From positions 8,322 through 72,321 of the forward strand of contig CAKTZR010000017.1 of NCBI GenBank assembly GCA_934636105.1: a DNA stretch of 64,000 nt. The letters run 5' to 3'. The translations under genes were made by a program, and so were the position numbers. This stretch comes from an uncultured Clostridia bacterium (lineage in GTDB: Bacteria; Bacillota; Clostridia; Christensenellales; Aristaeellaceae). The first letter of the stretch is position 1. Each line of letters begins with the position of its first letter. The notes under the pieces are model-generated. The model was given only the letters and a program-made list of their open reading frames with translations. It was not told the origin of the DNA and did not search any database. This document shows positions 1 to 8,163 of the stretch, piece by piece.

Positions 1-285
1 GTGATTCTGCCGGAGGAGATTGAAGCGCTGGCCATCGAGCCGGGGCAGGATTACGTGACGCTGATGACCTGCACGCCGTATGCGGTCAACACCCATCGGC
101 TGCTGGTGCGCGGCGTTCGCGTGGAAAATGCGGAAGAAACACCGGAACCGGAAACCGAAGAACAACCGCTGGATACCCGCAGGCTGCTGCAAAACGTGGT
201 GCTGCCTGTGACGGCGGGCGCGCTTTTTGTAACCATGACTGTGCTGCTGCTCAAGGTGATTCGAGGCGGCAAGCGGAAGAAATAA
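1..285 (+). CDS. class C sortase, C-terminal part
   Basis: This is the 3' end of a gene that begins before the window. The visible 94 residues contain TCTPYAVNTHRLLVRG, the class C sortase active-site region: the catalytic Cys lies in TCTPY and the Arg in HRLLVRG. A C-terminal transmembrane segment (about residues 68-86) and a basic tail KRGGKRKK-like end follow, as is usual for pilus-assembling sortases. The pilin-like gene starts about 10 nt downstream, so the two are surely cotranscribed. The inferred role is to polymerise or attach that protein at the cell surface. Any GTG at base 1 is only the window edge. Confidence 0.85.
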   Translation: MILPEEIEALAIEPGQDYVTLMTCTPYAVNTHRLLVRGVRVENAEETPEPETEEQPLDTRRLLQNVVLPVTAGALFVTMTVLLLKVIRGGKRKK

Positions 286-294
286 GGGGTGGAC

Positions 295-1641
295 ATGATG
301 ACGAAACGGGTTTTCGCAATCGGCGTGGCTTTGCTGCTTAGCCTGCTTTGCGCATGCGCATCGGCGGCGGGCGCCCAGCTCACCCTGACGCTTGCTTATG
401 GCACCAAACCCGTGCAGGGAGCGGAATTTGCGGTGTATCGCGTCGGCGAGATGCAGACGCAGAGCGGCGCGGCGAGTTTTGTCCCGCTGTCCGCATATGC
501 GGGGGTATGCGCGACGTTTGACGGCATGACCGCGGCGCAGAATCAGGCGTATGCCGCGAAGTTGGCCGCGCTGGTGCCGAAAAACGGCTATGACGCGCGC
601 AGACGGACGGATTCGAACGGAAACGCGGCATACAGCAACCTTTCTTACGGCATGTATCTGGTGATGCAGATCGGCGCGTCCGGACAGGCGGCGGGCTTTG
701 AAACCTGCCAGCCGTTCCTGGTTTCGCTTCCGGCGGCCGATCCGGAGACGGGGGAGTGGAGCGAGTCGCTTTCCATCCACGCGAAGGCCGAGCCGCTGCC
801 CACGCCTACGCCTACTCCGGTGCCTACGCCGACCCCGACTCCGACCGTAACGCCGACGCCTACGCCTACGGAAGAACCGACTCCGACGCCCACGCCGACG
901 GAGGAAGGAACGCCTACGCCGACGCCGACGATTACGCCGAACACGCAAACCACGCCGACCCCGACTCCGACCGTCACGCCGGAGCCGACGGCCACGCCCA
1001 CGCCTACGCCGGTACCCACCGAGGAGCCGACGCCCACGCCGACCGTGAGACCGACCCCGGTGCCGACCACCGTGCCCGAAACGGAGATCGAAGTGGAGGT
1101 TCACAAGGTCTGGGCGGATGACGCGAACGCCGCGGGCATTCGTCCGCAGGCGATCACGCTGTCGCTCTATCGCAAGTATGTCGATGAAGCGGATTATCCG
1201 GAAAGCCCGATGGTTTCCGTTGCGATTTCCGGCGAGGGCGACGAGTGGCATTTCACCTTCCGGGGCATGCCGCATTTCGATGCAAACGGCAGAATGTATG
1301 AATACGATGTGCGCGAGGAAGCCGTGACGGGTTACGCCGCATCCTATCAGGGCGGAACGATCATCAACACGCGCGAAACGCCTGTGCCCGGCTCAACGCC
1401 GTCGCCTGCGCCGCGCGTCACGCCGATTCCGAACGTAACGCCGCGTCCGGATAATCCGACCGCGCTGATGTATGTCGATGGCGAGTGGATTTATCTGGAT
1501 GACTACGGCGTGCCGCTTGGCATTTTGCCGCAGACGGGTGACGAAAGCGACCTGCTGCTGTATGCGGGCGTTGGTTTGCTGATGCTGTTCTGCGCCGGGG
1601 CAATGGTTGCTGCGATTTATCGCCGCCGCAAGCACGCGTAG
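295..1641 (+). CDS. LPxTG-anchored pilin-like surface protein with Cna-B domain and Pro/Thr stalk
   Basis: A signal peptide (hydrophobic run ending near CACASAAGA) is followed by a SpaA/pilin-like N-terminal beta domain (about residues 25-165). Next comes a stalk of about 95 residues of Thr-Pro repeats with TEE and TVTP interruptions, then a Cna-B-type domain beginning [11 protein letters not shown] and closing with TIINTRE. A second short Pro-rich spacer leads to the sorting signal LPQTG, a membrane helix and the basic tail RRRKHA. Start ATG 295 was chosen because GGGGTGG lies just upstream; a GTG at 289 is possible. The gene follows a class C sortase directly, which supports a pilus subunit or a covalently attached adhesin. 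Ligand unknown. Confidence 0.85.
   Translation: MMTKRVFAIGVALLLSLLCACASAAGAQLTLTLAYGTKPVQGAEFAVYRVGEMQTQSGAASFVPLSAYAGVCATFDGMTAAQNQAYAAKLAALVPKNGYDARRRTDSNGNAAYSNLSYGMYLVMQIGASGQAAGFETCQPFLVSLPAADPETGEWSESLSIHAKAEPLPTPTPTPVPTPTPTPTVTPTPTPTEEPTPTPTPTEEGTPTPTPTITPNTQTTPTPTPTVTPEPTATPTPTPVPTEEPTPTPTVRPTPVPTTVPETEIEVEVHKVWADDANAAGIRPQAITLSLYRKYVDEADYPESPMVSVAISGEGDEWHFTFRGMPHFDANGRMYEYDVREEAVTGYAASYQGGTIINTRETPVPGSTPSPAPRVTPIPNVTPRPDNPTALMYVDGEWIYLDDYGVPLGILPQTGDESDLLLYAGVGLLMLFCAGAMVAAIYRRRKHA
798..1075 (+). repeat. low-complexity Thr-Pro coding repeat
   Basis: Degenerate tandem repeat of acg-ccg/cct codons encoding (TP)n with occasional TEE and TVTP units. It is a coding repeat within the surface protein. 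The complementary strand reads as a long Val-Gly open frame, which is an artefact of this repeat. Confidence 0.9.
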
Positions 1642-1657
1642 TCCATCAAAAAAACAA

Positions 1658-1682
1658 GGGCAATCTTCGGATTGCCCTTTTC
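1658..1682 (+). terminator. intrinsic terminator after the pilin-like gene
   Basis: Stem GGGCAATC / GATTGCCC (8 bp) closed by a TTCG loop and followed by TTTT. An A-rich tract precedes it. Confidence 0.85.
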
Positions 1683-1700
1683 TGGTTGAGAGGTGACGGC

Positions 1701-3854
1701 ATGAAGGAGAAACGACCGTTTACGGCAGGGGAAAAGCTGATGCTGCTGGGCGTTGTGCTGTGTCTGGCGGCGGCGGGCGTGATGGGAACGCTCTTTTTCC
1801 GCGTGACGAAGGAGAACAGTGAAGCTGAAAAAGAGCAGGCGTTTGTTGAACAGGCTGCGCTGCATACCGCCGAGCCGCAGGCTTCAAATGCGCCCGGCGC
1901 ACAGACTGCCGCGCCTGTTGAGGGGACGGAACAGCCGCAGGCCTCGGCCGACGAGAGCGAAGCCGAAAGCATCGAGGAAGAAAACGTCGATGAGGAAGAC
2001 CCGCTGCTGATTTCCATTTTATATGCGGAACAGCAGGCCAGGCTGGAAGCGACGGGCAGGCCGTTTGTGACGAGCGTACCGGCAACGACGCGCGTTCCGG
2101 ATGCGACGAATGCGCCTGCGGCGACAACCGAACCGGAGACGACAGAAAATCCGACGACAGCGCCGGAAACGACGAGTGCGCCGAGCGTCACAGAGAAGCC
2201 GAATGCAACGGATGCGCCAAGTGCTGCGGCGCTTTCGATTGAAACAGAACAGCCGACGGTCAGCCCGGAAGCGACGAGCACGCCCGTCCGCACCGCCGCG
2301 CCGCGCGTAACCGATACGCCCGCCCCGACGGCCACGCCCGAACCGACCATGCCGCTGAAAGTGACGCTCAGGCCGCCGACTACGCCGACGCCCGAACCGA
2401 CGGCCACGCCTACGCCTGAACCCACGCCCGTTCCGACGGTCACGCCGACGGCTGAACCGCCCAAGGTGGGCACGGCGCTGGAACGCGAGGTGCGATACAG
2501 CGTGGACTTCGACCGCCTGCGCAGCATCAATGAAGACGTGATCGGCTGGATCATGCAGGATGGCACGGAAATCAATTTCCCGATTGTGCAGGGGGAGGAT
2601 AATACCTATTATCTGACACATCTGTACACGGGATCGACCAATCGAACCGGGTCGATTTTCGCCGACGCCGGCAATTCGCCGTATTTCACCGACATGTGTA
2701 CCTATCTCTACGGCCACAACCGCAAAAACGGCACCATGTTCGCGTCGCTTCCGAATTATCTGGATCACGCGTATTACGAGGAGCATCCCACGCTGACCAT
2801 CGTCACGCCCTATGAGGATTATGTCGCGGAGATTTTCGCCTGCGTGCGCGAATCCTCCGAACAGGAGCAGACGTGGCGCATCAAGCAGTTCAGCCGACGC
2901 GCGGAATACGAGGAATTTGTGCAGAGCATTTTGGATCGCTCCCAGCTCGACACGGGCATCGTGCCCCAGTGGGGCGAGCAGCTGCTGGCGCTGTGTACCT
3001 GCACCAACGAGGTTCATGAGGAGCGCTACATCGTCTTTGCACGCATGCGTCCGATTGTCTATGCCAGCGACGAGAGCGTTTCCGTCATGAAAATGGAGAT
3101 GGACGCGATTCAGGGCACGAGCCACACGGTCAACGTGCCGGGGCGCGGCGAGATGCAGTATTACGCGCAGAACGACCCGGTTTGGGCGCGCATGCGCTAT
3201 GAAGCGCGCGGATCGAATCAGGCGCGTATCTTTGGGCAGGGCGGCTGCGGCCCCACGAGCATGGCAATGGCGATTGCCAACCTTGTGCCGGAGCAGAGTT
3301 TGGGCGGCATTTCGGCCTACGCCAAGCTGGAAAACGGATTTACGTTCTGCACCTGCTCGGTGAACCAGTATTTCTGCAACCATACGCACGCGCAGTATAA
3401 ACTGGAAGCCCCGTCGGAATTTAAGCGATATCTTCCGGTTGCAATGGCCAGTTTCGCCACGGGCAACAACATCTGGGGCGAAAGCTCGCGCACGGACAGC
3501 GGCGGCACGAGCGCGGCGTTCATGAAGCGCGTGGCCGAAGCCTATGGCCTGTATTTCACGCTGACTAAGGATCGCGAATTGGCGCTTTCCGCTTTGGAGG
3601 ATGGCGCGATGGTCGTCGCTTCAACCGGCGGCTCGTCCAGCCCGTTCACTGGCGGCGGCCACTACCTGACCCTTGCCAGCGTCTACGAGGGCAAGCTGTA
3701 TATCCTCGACCCGTATCTCAAGGAGGATTACAGCAAAACCGATCGGAAGCACCTGCTCACCCAGATTGAACCGGGGCTGCTGGAAGCCGATCTGGCGGAT
3801 ATTGACGATTTACTGCTGTATACGTTCTATATTGTGGATACGAAGGAGCACTAA
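1701..3854 (+). CDS. class B sortase fused to C39-like cysteine peptidase domain
   Basis: 717 residues from ATG 1701 (GAGAGGTG lies 7-8 nt upstream). Order: short basic N-terminus, membrane helix (about 12-35), a long Glu/Ala/Thr/Pro-rich extracellular linker with PTPEPT repeats (about 40-250), and a class B sortase domain (about 255-450). Its catalytic His339 lies in YGHNRKNG, Cys434 in LCTCTNE and Arg442 in ERYIVFAR. A papain-like C39 domain (about 475-715) follows, with Cys516 in GGCGPTSMAM, His654 in GGGHYLTL and Asp670 in LDPYL. Both catalytic sets look complete. It probably acts outside the membrane, joining surface-protein attachment to peptide cleavage or acyl transfer; the substrate is unknown. 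It follows the terminator of the pilin-like gene, so it may be a separate unit. Confidence 0.85.
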   Translation: MKEKRPFTAGEKLMLLGVVLCLAAAGVMGTLFFRVTKENSEAEKEQAFVEQAALHTAEPQASNAPGAQTAAPVEGTEQPQASADESEAESIEEENVDEEDPLLISILYAEQQARLEATGRPFVTSVPATTRVPDATNAPAATTEPETTENPTTAPETTSAPSVTEKPNATDAPSAAALSIETEQPTVSPEATSTPVRTAAPRVTDTPAPTATPEPTMPLKVTLRPPTTPTPEPTATPTPEPTPVPTVTPTAEPPKVGTALEREVRYSVDFDRLRSINEDVIGWIMQDGTEINFPIVQGEDNTYYLTHLYTGSTNRTGSIFADAGNSPYFTDMCTYLYGHNRKNGTMFASLPNYLDHAYYEEHPTLTIVTPYEDYVAEIFACVRESSEQEQTWRIKQFSRRAEYEEFVQSILDRSQLDTGIVPQWGEQLLALCTCTNEVHEERYIVFARMRPIVYASDESVSVMKMEMDAIQGTSHTVNVPGRGEMQYYAQNDPVWARMRYEARGSNQARIFGQGGCGPTSMAMAIANLVPEQSLGGISAYAKLENGFTFCTCSVNQYFCNHTHAQYKLEAPSEFKRYLPVAMASFATGNNIWGESSRTDSGGTSAAFMKRVAEAYGLYFTLTKDRELALSALEDGAMVVASTGGSSSPFTGGGHYLTLASVYEGKLYILDPYLKEDYSKTDRKHLLTQIEPGLLEADLADIDDLLLYTFYIVDTKEH

Positions 3855-3905
3855 CTCCTTCCGTCACGACTTCGTCGTGCCACCTCCCTCACAGAGGGAG
3901 GCTCA
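3853..3905 (+). repeat. family A repeat, copy A1 (single end)
   Basis: Begins AACTCCTTCCGTC at the TAA stop of the sortase-peptidase gene. It contains the hairpins CACGAC-TTC-GTCGTG and CCTCCCTC-ACA-GAGGGAGG. The first hairpin is identical to that in copy A2. Confidence 0.85.
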
Positions 3906-3927
3906 GGTTATAAGAAACCAAGTATAT

Positions 3928-3980
3928 AAAAAAACAGAGTTTTCCGCATGAAATGTGTAGAAAGACTCTGTTTTTGTTTT
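3928..3980. terminator. bidirectional terminator between convergent genes
   Basis: Arms AAAAACAGAGT and ACTCTGTTTTT are separated by about 24 nt, with poly-A on the left and poly-T on the right. It lies between the convergent sortase-peptidase gene (plus) and MATE gene (minus). Confidence 0.6.
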
Positions 3981-4006
3981 CAATAATGGGCAATAATCGA
4001 TTTCCT

Positions 4007-4083
4007 ATGGATTGCGCAGCAATCCATGAAGTGGGAAATCCAAGAACCTCAGGTTCTTGGTGGGGTTTGGGGCAACGCCCCAA
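4007..4083 (+). repeat. family B three-hairpin element, copy B1
   Basis: Hairpin 1 is ATGGATTGC-GCA-GCAATCCAT (4007-4027). Hairpin 2 has arms CCAAGAACCT and AGGTTCTTGG around one C (4040-4060). Hairpin 3 is TTGGGGC-AAC-GCCCCAA (4067-4083). The stop codon of the minus-strand MATE gene lies in the middle of hairpin 2, so the last ~12 MATE codons are repeat-derived. Confidence 0.9.
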
Positions 4084-5404
4084 CCGTTTTCCCAATCGCG
4101 CCGTGCAGCCGCAGCAGACCCACCGCGTCCGCAATGAACCAGCCGATCGGAATCGCCAGCCAGATGGCCGTTACGCCGAAGTGCGGCGCAAACGCGTAGG
4201 CCAGCACGACGCGCAGACCCAGCGAAATCACCGTCAGAACGACTGACATGCCCGCCTGCTCCAAGCCGCGGTAGATGGCGTAAAGCAGGAACAGCATGCC
4301 GATGCCGACGTAAAACACGCCCTCCGCGTGCAGATAGTGCACGCCGATATCCAGAATTTCGGTCTCGCTCGGGTCGATAAACAGCGTGAGCAAAGGCCGC
4401 GCGAAGACGAAAACCAGCGCGGAAACAAAGGCGCAGAAGGAAAGCGAAAGCAGCGTTGCCTCGCGAATGCCCCGCTTCACGCGGTCGGGCTGGCCCGCGC
4501 CCGTGTTCTGCGCAACGAAGGTCGCAAAGCCGTTCGCGAAATCCTGCGCGGGGGAATAGGCAAACGAGTCGATTTTCACGCCCGCTGCGAACGCTGCCAT
4601 CGTCGCAATGCCGAAGCTGTTGACCAGACTCTGCACAAGCAGAATGCCGAAATTCATGATCGATTGCTGAACGCTCGTCAGCACGCTGACGCTGGCGATG
4701 CGGCCAAGCAGCGGACGATCCAGCCGGAGGTTTTCGCGGCTGGGCCGAAGCGCGGGCAGACGAAGCACAAAATAGAGCACGATACCCGCGGCGGAAAGTC
4801 CCTGTGCGATGACCGTCGCCAGCGCCGCGCCGGAAACGCCCCAGTGGAAGACGATGACAAACAGCAGGTCGAGCGCGATGTTCACCACCGTGGAGAGCAG
4901 CAGGAACAGCAGCGGCGCAAGCGAATTGCCGACGCTGCGCAGCACCGCCGCGAAGAAATTATACAGGAAGGTAAAGAAAATGCCCGCGAAGATCACCAGC
5001 AGGTAGCTTGTGATATCCGGCACGGCCTCCTGCGGCACGCGCAAAAGCGCGATGAACGCATCCAGCAGCGCATAGCCGAGGGCCGTCAGCAGAAGGGAGA
5101 GCGCCGCGATGAGACAGAAGGCGTTGGTCATGGCGATTTTGAGCTTCTCCGTGCTGCCCTCGCCATAGAGCTGGCTGAACACCACGCCGCTGCCCATGCA
5201 CAGGCCGAGCACAAGGCTGGTGAGCAGAATCATCAGCGAAAACGCGCTGCCGACGGCCGCGAGGGCGACGTTGCCCAGAAAACGGCCGACGATCAGCGTA
5301 TCCGCGACGTTATAGAGCTGCTGAAGCAGGTTGCCCACAATCAGCGGCAGGCTGAAGCGAATCAGCCCGGCGCGAATCGAGCCTTGCGTTAAATCTTGCT
5401 GCAA
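4049..5404 (-). CDS. MATE family multidrug/cation efflux transporter
   Basis: 451 residues with about 12 predicted membrane helices; the N-terminal region MQQDLTQGSIRAGLIRFSLP and LYNVADTLIVGRFLG are characteristic of NorM/DinF-type MATE proteins, which export drugs or metabolites in exchange for Na+ or H+. The start is TTG 5404 with AGGAGG eight nt upstream; a TATAAT-like -10 lies at 5443-5438 on the minus strand. The C-terminus (GALPQTPPRT) is encoded by family B element B1, and its TGA stop sits in hairpin 2, so an ancestral C-terminus was probably altered when the element arrived. Monocistronic. Substrate not predictable. Confidence 0.9.
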   Translation of the reverse strand: MQQDLTQGSIRAGLIRFSLPLIVGNLLQQLYNVADTLIVGRFLGNVALAAVGSAFSLMILLTSLVLGLCMGSGVVFSQLYGEGSTEKLKIAMTNAFCLIAALSLLLTALGYALLDAFIALLRVPQEAVPDITSYLLVIFAGIFFTFLYNFFAAVLRSVGNSLAPLLFLLLSTVVNIALDLLFVIVFHWGVSGAALATVIAQGLSAAGIVLYFVLRLPALRPSRENLRLDRPLLGRIASVSVLTSVQQSIMNFGILLVQSLVNSFGIATMAAFAAGVKIDSFAYSPAQDFANGFATFVAQNTGAGQPDRVKRGIREATLLSLSFCAFVSALVFVFARPLLTLFIDPSETEILDIGVHYLHAEGVFYVGIGMLFLLYAIYRGLEQAGMSVVLTVISLGLRVVLAYAFAPHFGVTAIWLAIPIGWFIADAVGLLRLHGAIGKTVGALPQTPPRT

Positions 5405-5473
5405 AGGAAAGACCTCCTATTTTTTGTCTGAGACCCTATTATACCGCAAAAAGAAAAAAAGGGAAGAGAATAT

Positions 5474-5502
5474 TTGACGAAAGCGGCTGTATGCTGTACA
5501 AT
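5474..5502 (+). promoter_or_regulatory. sigma-A promoter for HAD phosphatase gene
   Basis: TTGACG (5474-5479), 17-bp spacer, TACAAT (5497-5502). An upstream in-frame ATG at 5491 lies inside the promoter, which excludes it as a start. Confidence 0.8.
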
Positions 5503-5532
5503 AAGGCGCGAAAACGGAAAGGAATGAAGCAC

Positions 5533-6186
5533 ATGAACATCAAGGCGGCGATTTGGGATTTGGATGGGACGCTGCTCAATACGCTGGACGATCTGGCGGC
5601 GAGCACAAACGCGGCGCTGGCGGCCAATGCTCTGCCGACGCATACGACGGACGAGGTGCGCCTGTTTGTTGGCAACGGCATCGGCAAGCTGATTGAGCGC
5701 GCTGTGCCGAACGGGCGGGAAAATCCGAAGTTTCAGGCGGTCTACGACGCGTTTGTTGCGCATTACGGCGCGCACAGCCGCGATCATACCCAGCCTTATG
5801 ACGGCATTCGGCCGATGCTGGACGCGCTGGCGGCGCAGGGCGTGAAGCTGGCGATTGTCTCCAACAAGATTGATTTTGCGGTGAAGGAACTGAGCCGCGA
5901 TTATTTCGGCAATCGGATGCAGGCGGCGATTGGCGACGATCCCAGCCGCAGGAGAAAGCCCGCGCCGGACAGCGTGCTGGAAGCCATGCGCCAGATGGGC
6001 GTGACGAAGGCGGAAACCGTCTACATCGGCGATTCGGATGTGGATGTGGAGACGGCGCGCAACGCGGGCGTGGCCTGCTGCGCGGTGAGCTGGGGATTTC
6101 GCTCGGTGCAGAGCCTGAAAGATGCGGGCGCGGAGCGCATTGCGGCGAATCCGCAGGAGCTGCTGGCCATGCTGGAGGCGCTGTGA
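5533..6186 (+). CDS. HAD-IA family hydrolase, phosphoglycolate phosphatase-like
   Basis: 217 residues with all four HAD motifs: DLDGTLLNT (nucleophile and acid Asp), the Ser of VSNK, the Lys of RRKPAPD, and GDSDVDVETA. The helical cap after motif I places it in subclass IA, close to Gph/PpaX-type phosphatases that clear 2-phosphoglycolate or pyrophosphate; the real substrate cannot be read from sequence. ATG 5533 is favoured over ATG 5524 because GGAAAGGA sits 9 nt upstream of the former but touches the latter. The stop overlaps the next start (GTGA), indicating translational coupling with the YdcF-like gene. Confidence 0.88.
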   Translation: MNIKAAIWDLDGTLLNTLDDLAASTNAALAANALPTHTTDEVRLFVGNGIGKLIERAVPNGRENPKFQAVYDAFVAHYGAHSRDHTQPYDGIRPMLDALAAQGVKLAIVSNKIDFAVKELSRDYFGNRMQAAIGDDPSRRRKPAPDSVLEAMRQMGVTKAETVYIGDSDVDVETARNAGVACCAVSWGFRSVQSLKDAGAERIAANPQELLAMLEAL

Positions 6187-6719
6187 AGCCGCCGTATGAC
6201 GCCGCGCTGGTGCTCGGCGTGGAGCTGGGCGCAGACGACGCGCCGACAGACGAGCTGGCGCGTCGGGCGCTTGCGGCGGCGGGAGCCTATCGCCGGGACG
6301 TGTGCGAAAGGCTGGTGCTCTGCGGCGGGAAACTGCCCGGTCATCAGCTATCAGAAGCGGACGTGATGGCGCGGATGCTGACGGCGCTCGGCGTGCCGAA
6401 GGAAGCGCTGATTCTTGAAAATCAGTCGCAGGACACGATGGAAAACTGCCGCAACGCCGCCAAACTGCTTGACGCGAAAAAACGCGTGCTGGTGGTGACG
6501 AGCGACTATCATCTGCGCCGCGCGGTGATGACGGCCAAACGCGTGGGCTTTGACGCGGATGGTCTGGCCGCGCCCATGCCGGACAGGAGCATGAAGCGGC
6601 GGCTGACGGAGGCCTGCTACATCCTCGATCTGCTGATGGGCTGGCAGGACGAGGGCCGGGGGAGGCCTGCGTGGACCTATCGCCTGTTCGCGCGGGTGTT
6701 TGGCGAAAATAAGCATTGA
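6183..6719 (+). CDS. YdcF/DUF218 family protein
   Basis: 178 residues, GTG start overlapping the previous stop. DUF218 hallmarks are visible: ALVLG near the N-terminus, an LCGG loop, the ENQSQDTMENCRNA segment (family E-S-x-N-T-x-E-N pattern) and VVTSDYHLRRA. Family members (YdcF, SanA, ElyC) are SAM-binding or envelope-associated proteins of poorly defined biochemistry. There is no signal peptide or N-terminal helix, so this one looks cytosolic. It ends inside the promoter of the ribU leader. Confidence 0.82.
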   Translation: MKPPYDAALVLGVELGADDAPTDELARRALAAAGAYRRDVCERLVLCGGKLPGHQLSEADVMARMLTALGVPKEALILENQSQDTMENCRNAAKLLDAKKRVLVVTSDYHLRRAVMTAKRVGFDADGLAAPMPDRSMKRRLTEACYILDLLMGWQDEGRGRPAWTYRLFARVFGENKH

Positions 6720-6744
6720 CAGCCGCGGGGGACGCGGATATAAT
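6716..6744 (+). promoter_or_regulatory. consensus sigma-A promoter for ribU leader
   Basis: TTGACA (6716-6721), 17-bp spacer, TATAAT (6739-6744): both hexamers perfect. The -35 overlaps the stop codon of the ydcF-like gene. Confidence 0.92.
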
Positions 6745-6773
6745 AAAGGCAACTGAACAGCGAGACCTTTGAG

Positions 6774-6890
6774 AGATCTTCAGGGCAGGGTGCAAGTCCC
6801 TACCGGCGGTACAGCCCGCGAGCCGTTTTGGCCGATTCGGTGAGATTCCGAAGCCGACAGTATAGTCTGGATGGAAGAAGCGACATCTCT
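6774..6890 (+). ncRNA. FMN riboswitch (RFN element)
   Basis: The aptamer contains the conserved RFN blocks ATCTTCAGGGCAGGGTG, AGTCCCTACCGGCGGT, AGCCCGCGAG, GATTCGGTGAGATTCCG, AAGCCGACAGT and ATAGTCTGGATG, ending GAAGAAG. These form the six-stem junction that binds flavin mononucleotide. It sits between a consensus promoter and an intrinsic terminator ahead of ribU, so FMN is expected to favour termination. Confidence 0.97.
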
Positions 6891-6908
6891 TTTGACGTTG
6901 AAAGAATC

Positions 6909-6945
6909 AGCCCCTGATCGCTCTGCTTTCAGGGGCTTGTTTTTC
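6909..6945 (+). terminator. riboswitch-controlled terminator before ribU
   Basis: Arms AGCCCCTGA (6909-6917) and TCAGGGGCT (6929-6937), then TGTTTTT. This is the expression platform of the FMN riboswitch. Confidence 0.92.
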
Positions 6946-6971
6946 AGAATATGAAAAAAGAGGTTTTGTTT

Positions 6972-7574
6972 ATGTCTCAAAGAAAGTCGAGCAGCAGCGC
7001 GGTGTTTGTCATGACCCGCTGCGGCATCCTCGCGGCGATGGCCGTCATCCTGTATTACATCGAAATTCCGATCGTCGCGTTTTACAAGCTGGATTTGTCC
7101 ACGCTTCCGGCGATTCTGGCGGGCTTTGCGATGGGGCCGCTGCCGGGCGTGGCGGTGGTCGTCATCAAAAATCTGGTTCACATGCTCGGCACGAGTACGG
7201 CCTGCGTCGGCGAACTGGCGGATATCATCATGTCCAGCTGCTTCGTCATCCCGGCCAGCCTGATGTATCGCCGCCATAAGGACAGAAAGAGCGCGGTGCT
7301 TTCGATGCTCGTCGGAACGGTGCTGATGACGATTGCGGGCGTGCTGGTCAACTATTTCATCCTCATTCCGGCGTATCAGACGCTGATGAATCTGCCGCTT
7401 GAGGTCATCGTCGGCATGGGCACGAAGGTTTGGAGCTATATCGATAACACGGTGAAGCTGGTGGTGTTTATCACCGCGCCGTTCAACATCCTCAAGGGCG
7501 CGGTGCTCAGCGTGGTGACGTATCTGCTGTATAAGCGCGTGTCGCCGCTGCTCCACCAAAAGAGCGGACGTTAA
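6972..7574 (+). CDS. ribU: riboflavin ECF transporter substrate-binding protein RibU
   Basis: 200 residues with six predicted helices. The N-terminal VFVMTRCGILAAMAVILYYIEIP and the segments KLDLSTLPAILAGFAMGPLPG and VIKNLVHMLGTSTACVGELADI are typical of RibU S-components, which capture riboflavin and dock onto the shared EcfA/A'/T energising module encoded elsewhere. Control by an FMN riboswitch confirms the substrate. ATG 6972 is preferred because AGAGG lies upstream; ATG 6951 has no ribosome-binding site and touches the terminator tail. Confidence 0.95.
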   Translation: MSQRKSSSSAVFVMTRCGILAAMAVILYYIEIPIVAFYKLDLSTLPAILAGFAMGPLPGVAVVVIKNLVHMLGTSTACVGELADIIMSSCFVIPASLMYRRHKDRKSAVLSMLVGTVLMTIAGVLVNYFILIPAYQTLMNLPLEVIVGMGTKVWSYIDNTVKLVVFITAPFNILKGAVLSVVTYLLYKRVSPLLHQKSGR

Positions 7575-7593
7575 AAAATATAAGTCGGGAAAT

Positions 7594-7630
7594 CCAAGAA
7601 CCTCAGGTTCTTGGCGGGGGGCAGAGCCCC
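7594..7630 (+). repeat. family B element, copy B2
   Basis: Hairpin 2 (7594-7614) with canonical arms CCAAGAACCT/AGGTTCTTGG, then hairpin 3 GGGGC-AGA-GCCCC (7618-7630). It lies in the sense orientation about 35 nt before the tsaE start; hairpin 1 is absent. Confidence 0.88.
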
Positions 7631-7665
7631 ATCGTTCTCCCGTTCTCTGGTAGTAGGTGAGTCAT

Positions 7666-8163
7666 TTGCTGGAAATCCTTTGTCAAACCGAAAAAGACAT
7701 GCAGCGCCTTGGCCGAAGCCTGGGCGCTTGTATGCGCGCGGGCGACGTAGTGCTGCTGACGGGTGAAATGGGCGCGGGCAAAAGCGTGCTGACCCGCGCG
7801 GCGGCGCGCGCGATGGGCGTGGATGGGCCTGTGCCCAGCCCGACGTTCACCATCCTCAACATCCACGAGGGGCGGACGATCAAGCTGTATCATTTTGATT
7901 TATACCGCCTGTCCGACGCGGACGAATTATACGGCATGGGGTTGGATGAATACATCCCGGCGGAGGATGGCGCGAGCTTTATCGAATGGCCGCAGATGGC
8001 GCAGGAAGCCATGCCGGAGGACGCGCTGCATGTGGAGATTGCCTACGCCGAGGACGGCGCGGCGCGCGTGGCGAAATTGACGGCGGGCGGCGCGTTTGAC
8101 GACGCGAGAATCGAAGAAATCAGGCAGAGGTTGGAGGCAGACGATGAACATTCTGATGATTGA
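7666..8163 (+). CDS. tsaE: tRNA t6A biosynthesis ATPase TsaE
   Basis: 165 residues. P-loop GEMGAGKSV, then the family blocks PSPTFTILNIHEG and LYHFDLYRLSDADELYGMGLDEYI. TsaE is the ATPase that resets the TsaB-TsaD complex after threonylcarbamoyl transfer to A37 of ANN-decoding tRNAs. TTG 7666 is favoured (AGGTGAG 5 nt upstream), though GTG 7657 is in frame. The 3' end overlaps tsaB by 20 nt, a standard tsaE-tsaB-rimI operon. tsaD is not in the window. Confidence 0.94.
   Translation: MLEILCQTEKDMQRLGRSLGACMRAGDVVLLTGEMGAGKSVLTRAAARAMGVDGPVPSPTFTILNIHEGRTIKLYHFDLYRLSDADELYGMGLDEYIPAEDGASFIEWPQMAQEAMPEDALHVEIAYAEDGAARVAKLTAGGAFDDARIEEIRQRLEADDEHSDD

Noticed and set aside
645..1070. Minus-strand (VG)n protein
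   Set aside because: Complement of the Thr-Pro codon repeat; no signal, start site or family.
798..1075. Possible CRISPR or satellite array
   Set aside because: The units are 6-nt codon pairs in frame with the surface protein, with no spacers.
2019..3389. Minus-strand 456-codon frame opposite the sortase-peptidase gene
   Set aside because: Arg/His-rich shadow; its end is poly-RR from the Thr-Pro linker. The plus frame has two complete catalytic domains.
3853..3905. Rho-independent terminator for the sortase-peptidase gene
   Set aside because: The hairpins lack T tracts and are the same sequence as at 16552 and 38928, so they are better called a repeat. A likely terminator lies further on at 3928-3980.
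5491..5532. Earlier start for the HAD phosphatase (ATG 5491)
   Set aside because: It falls within the promoter spacer and -10.
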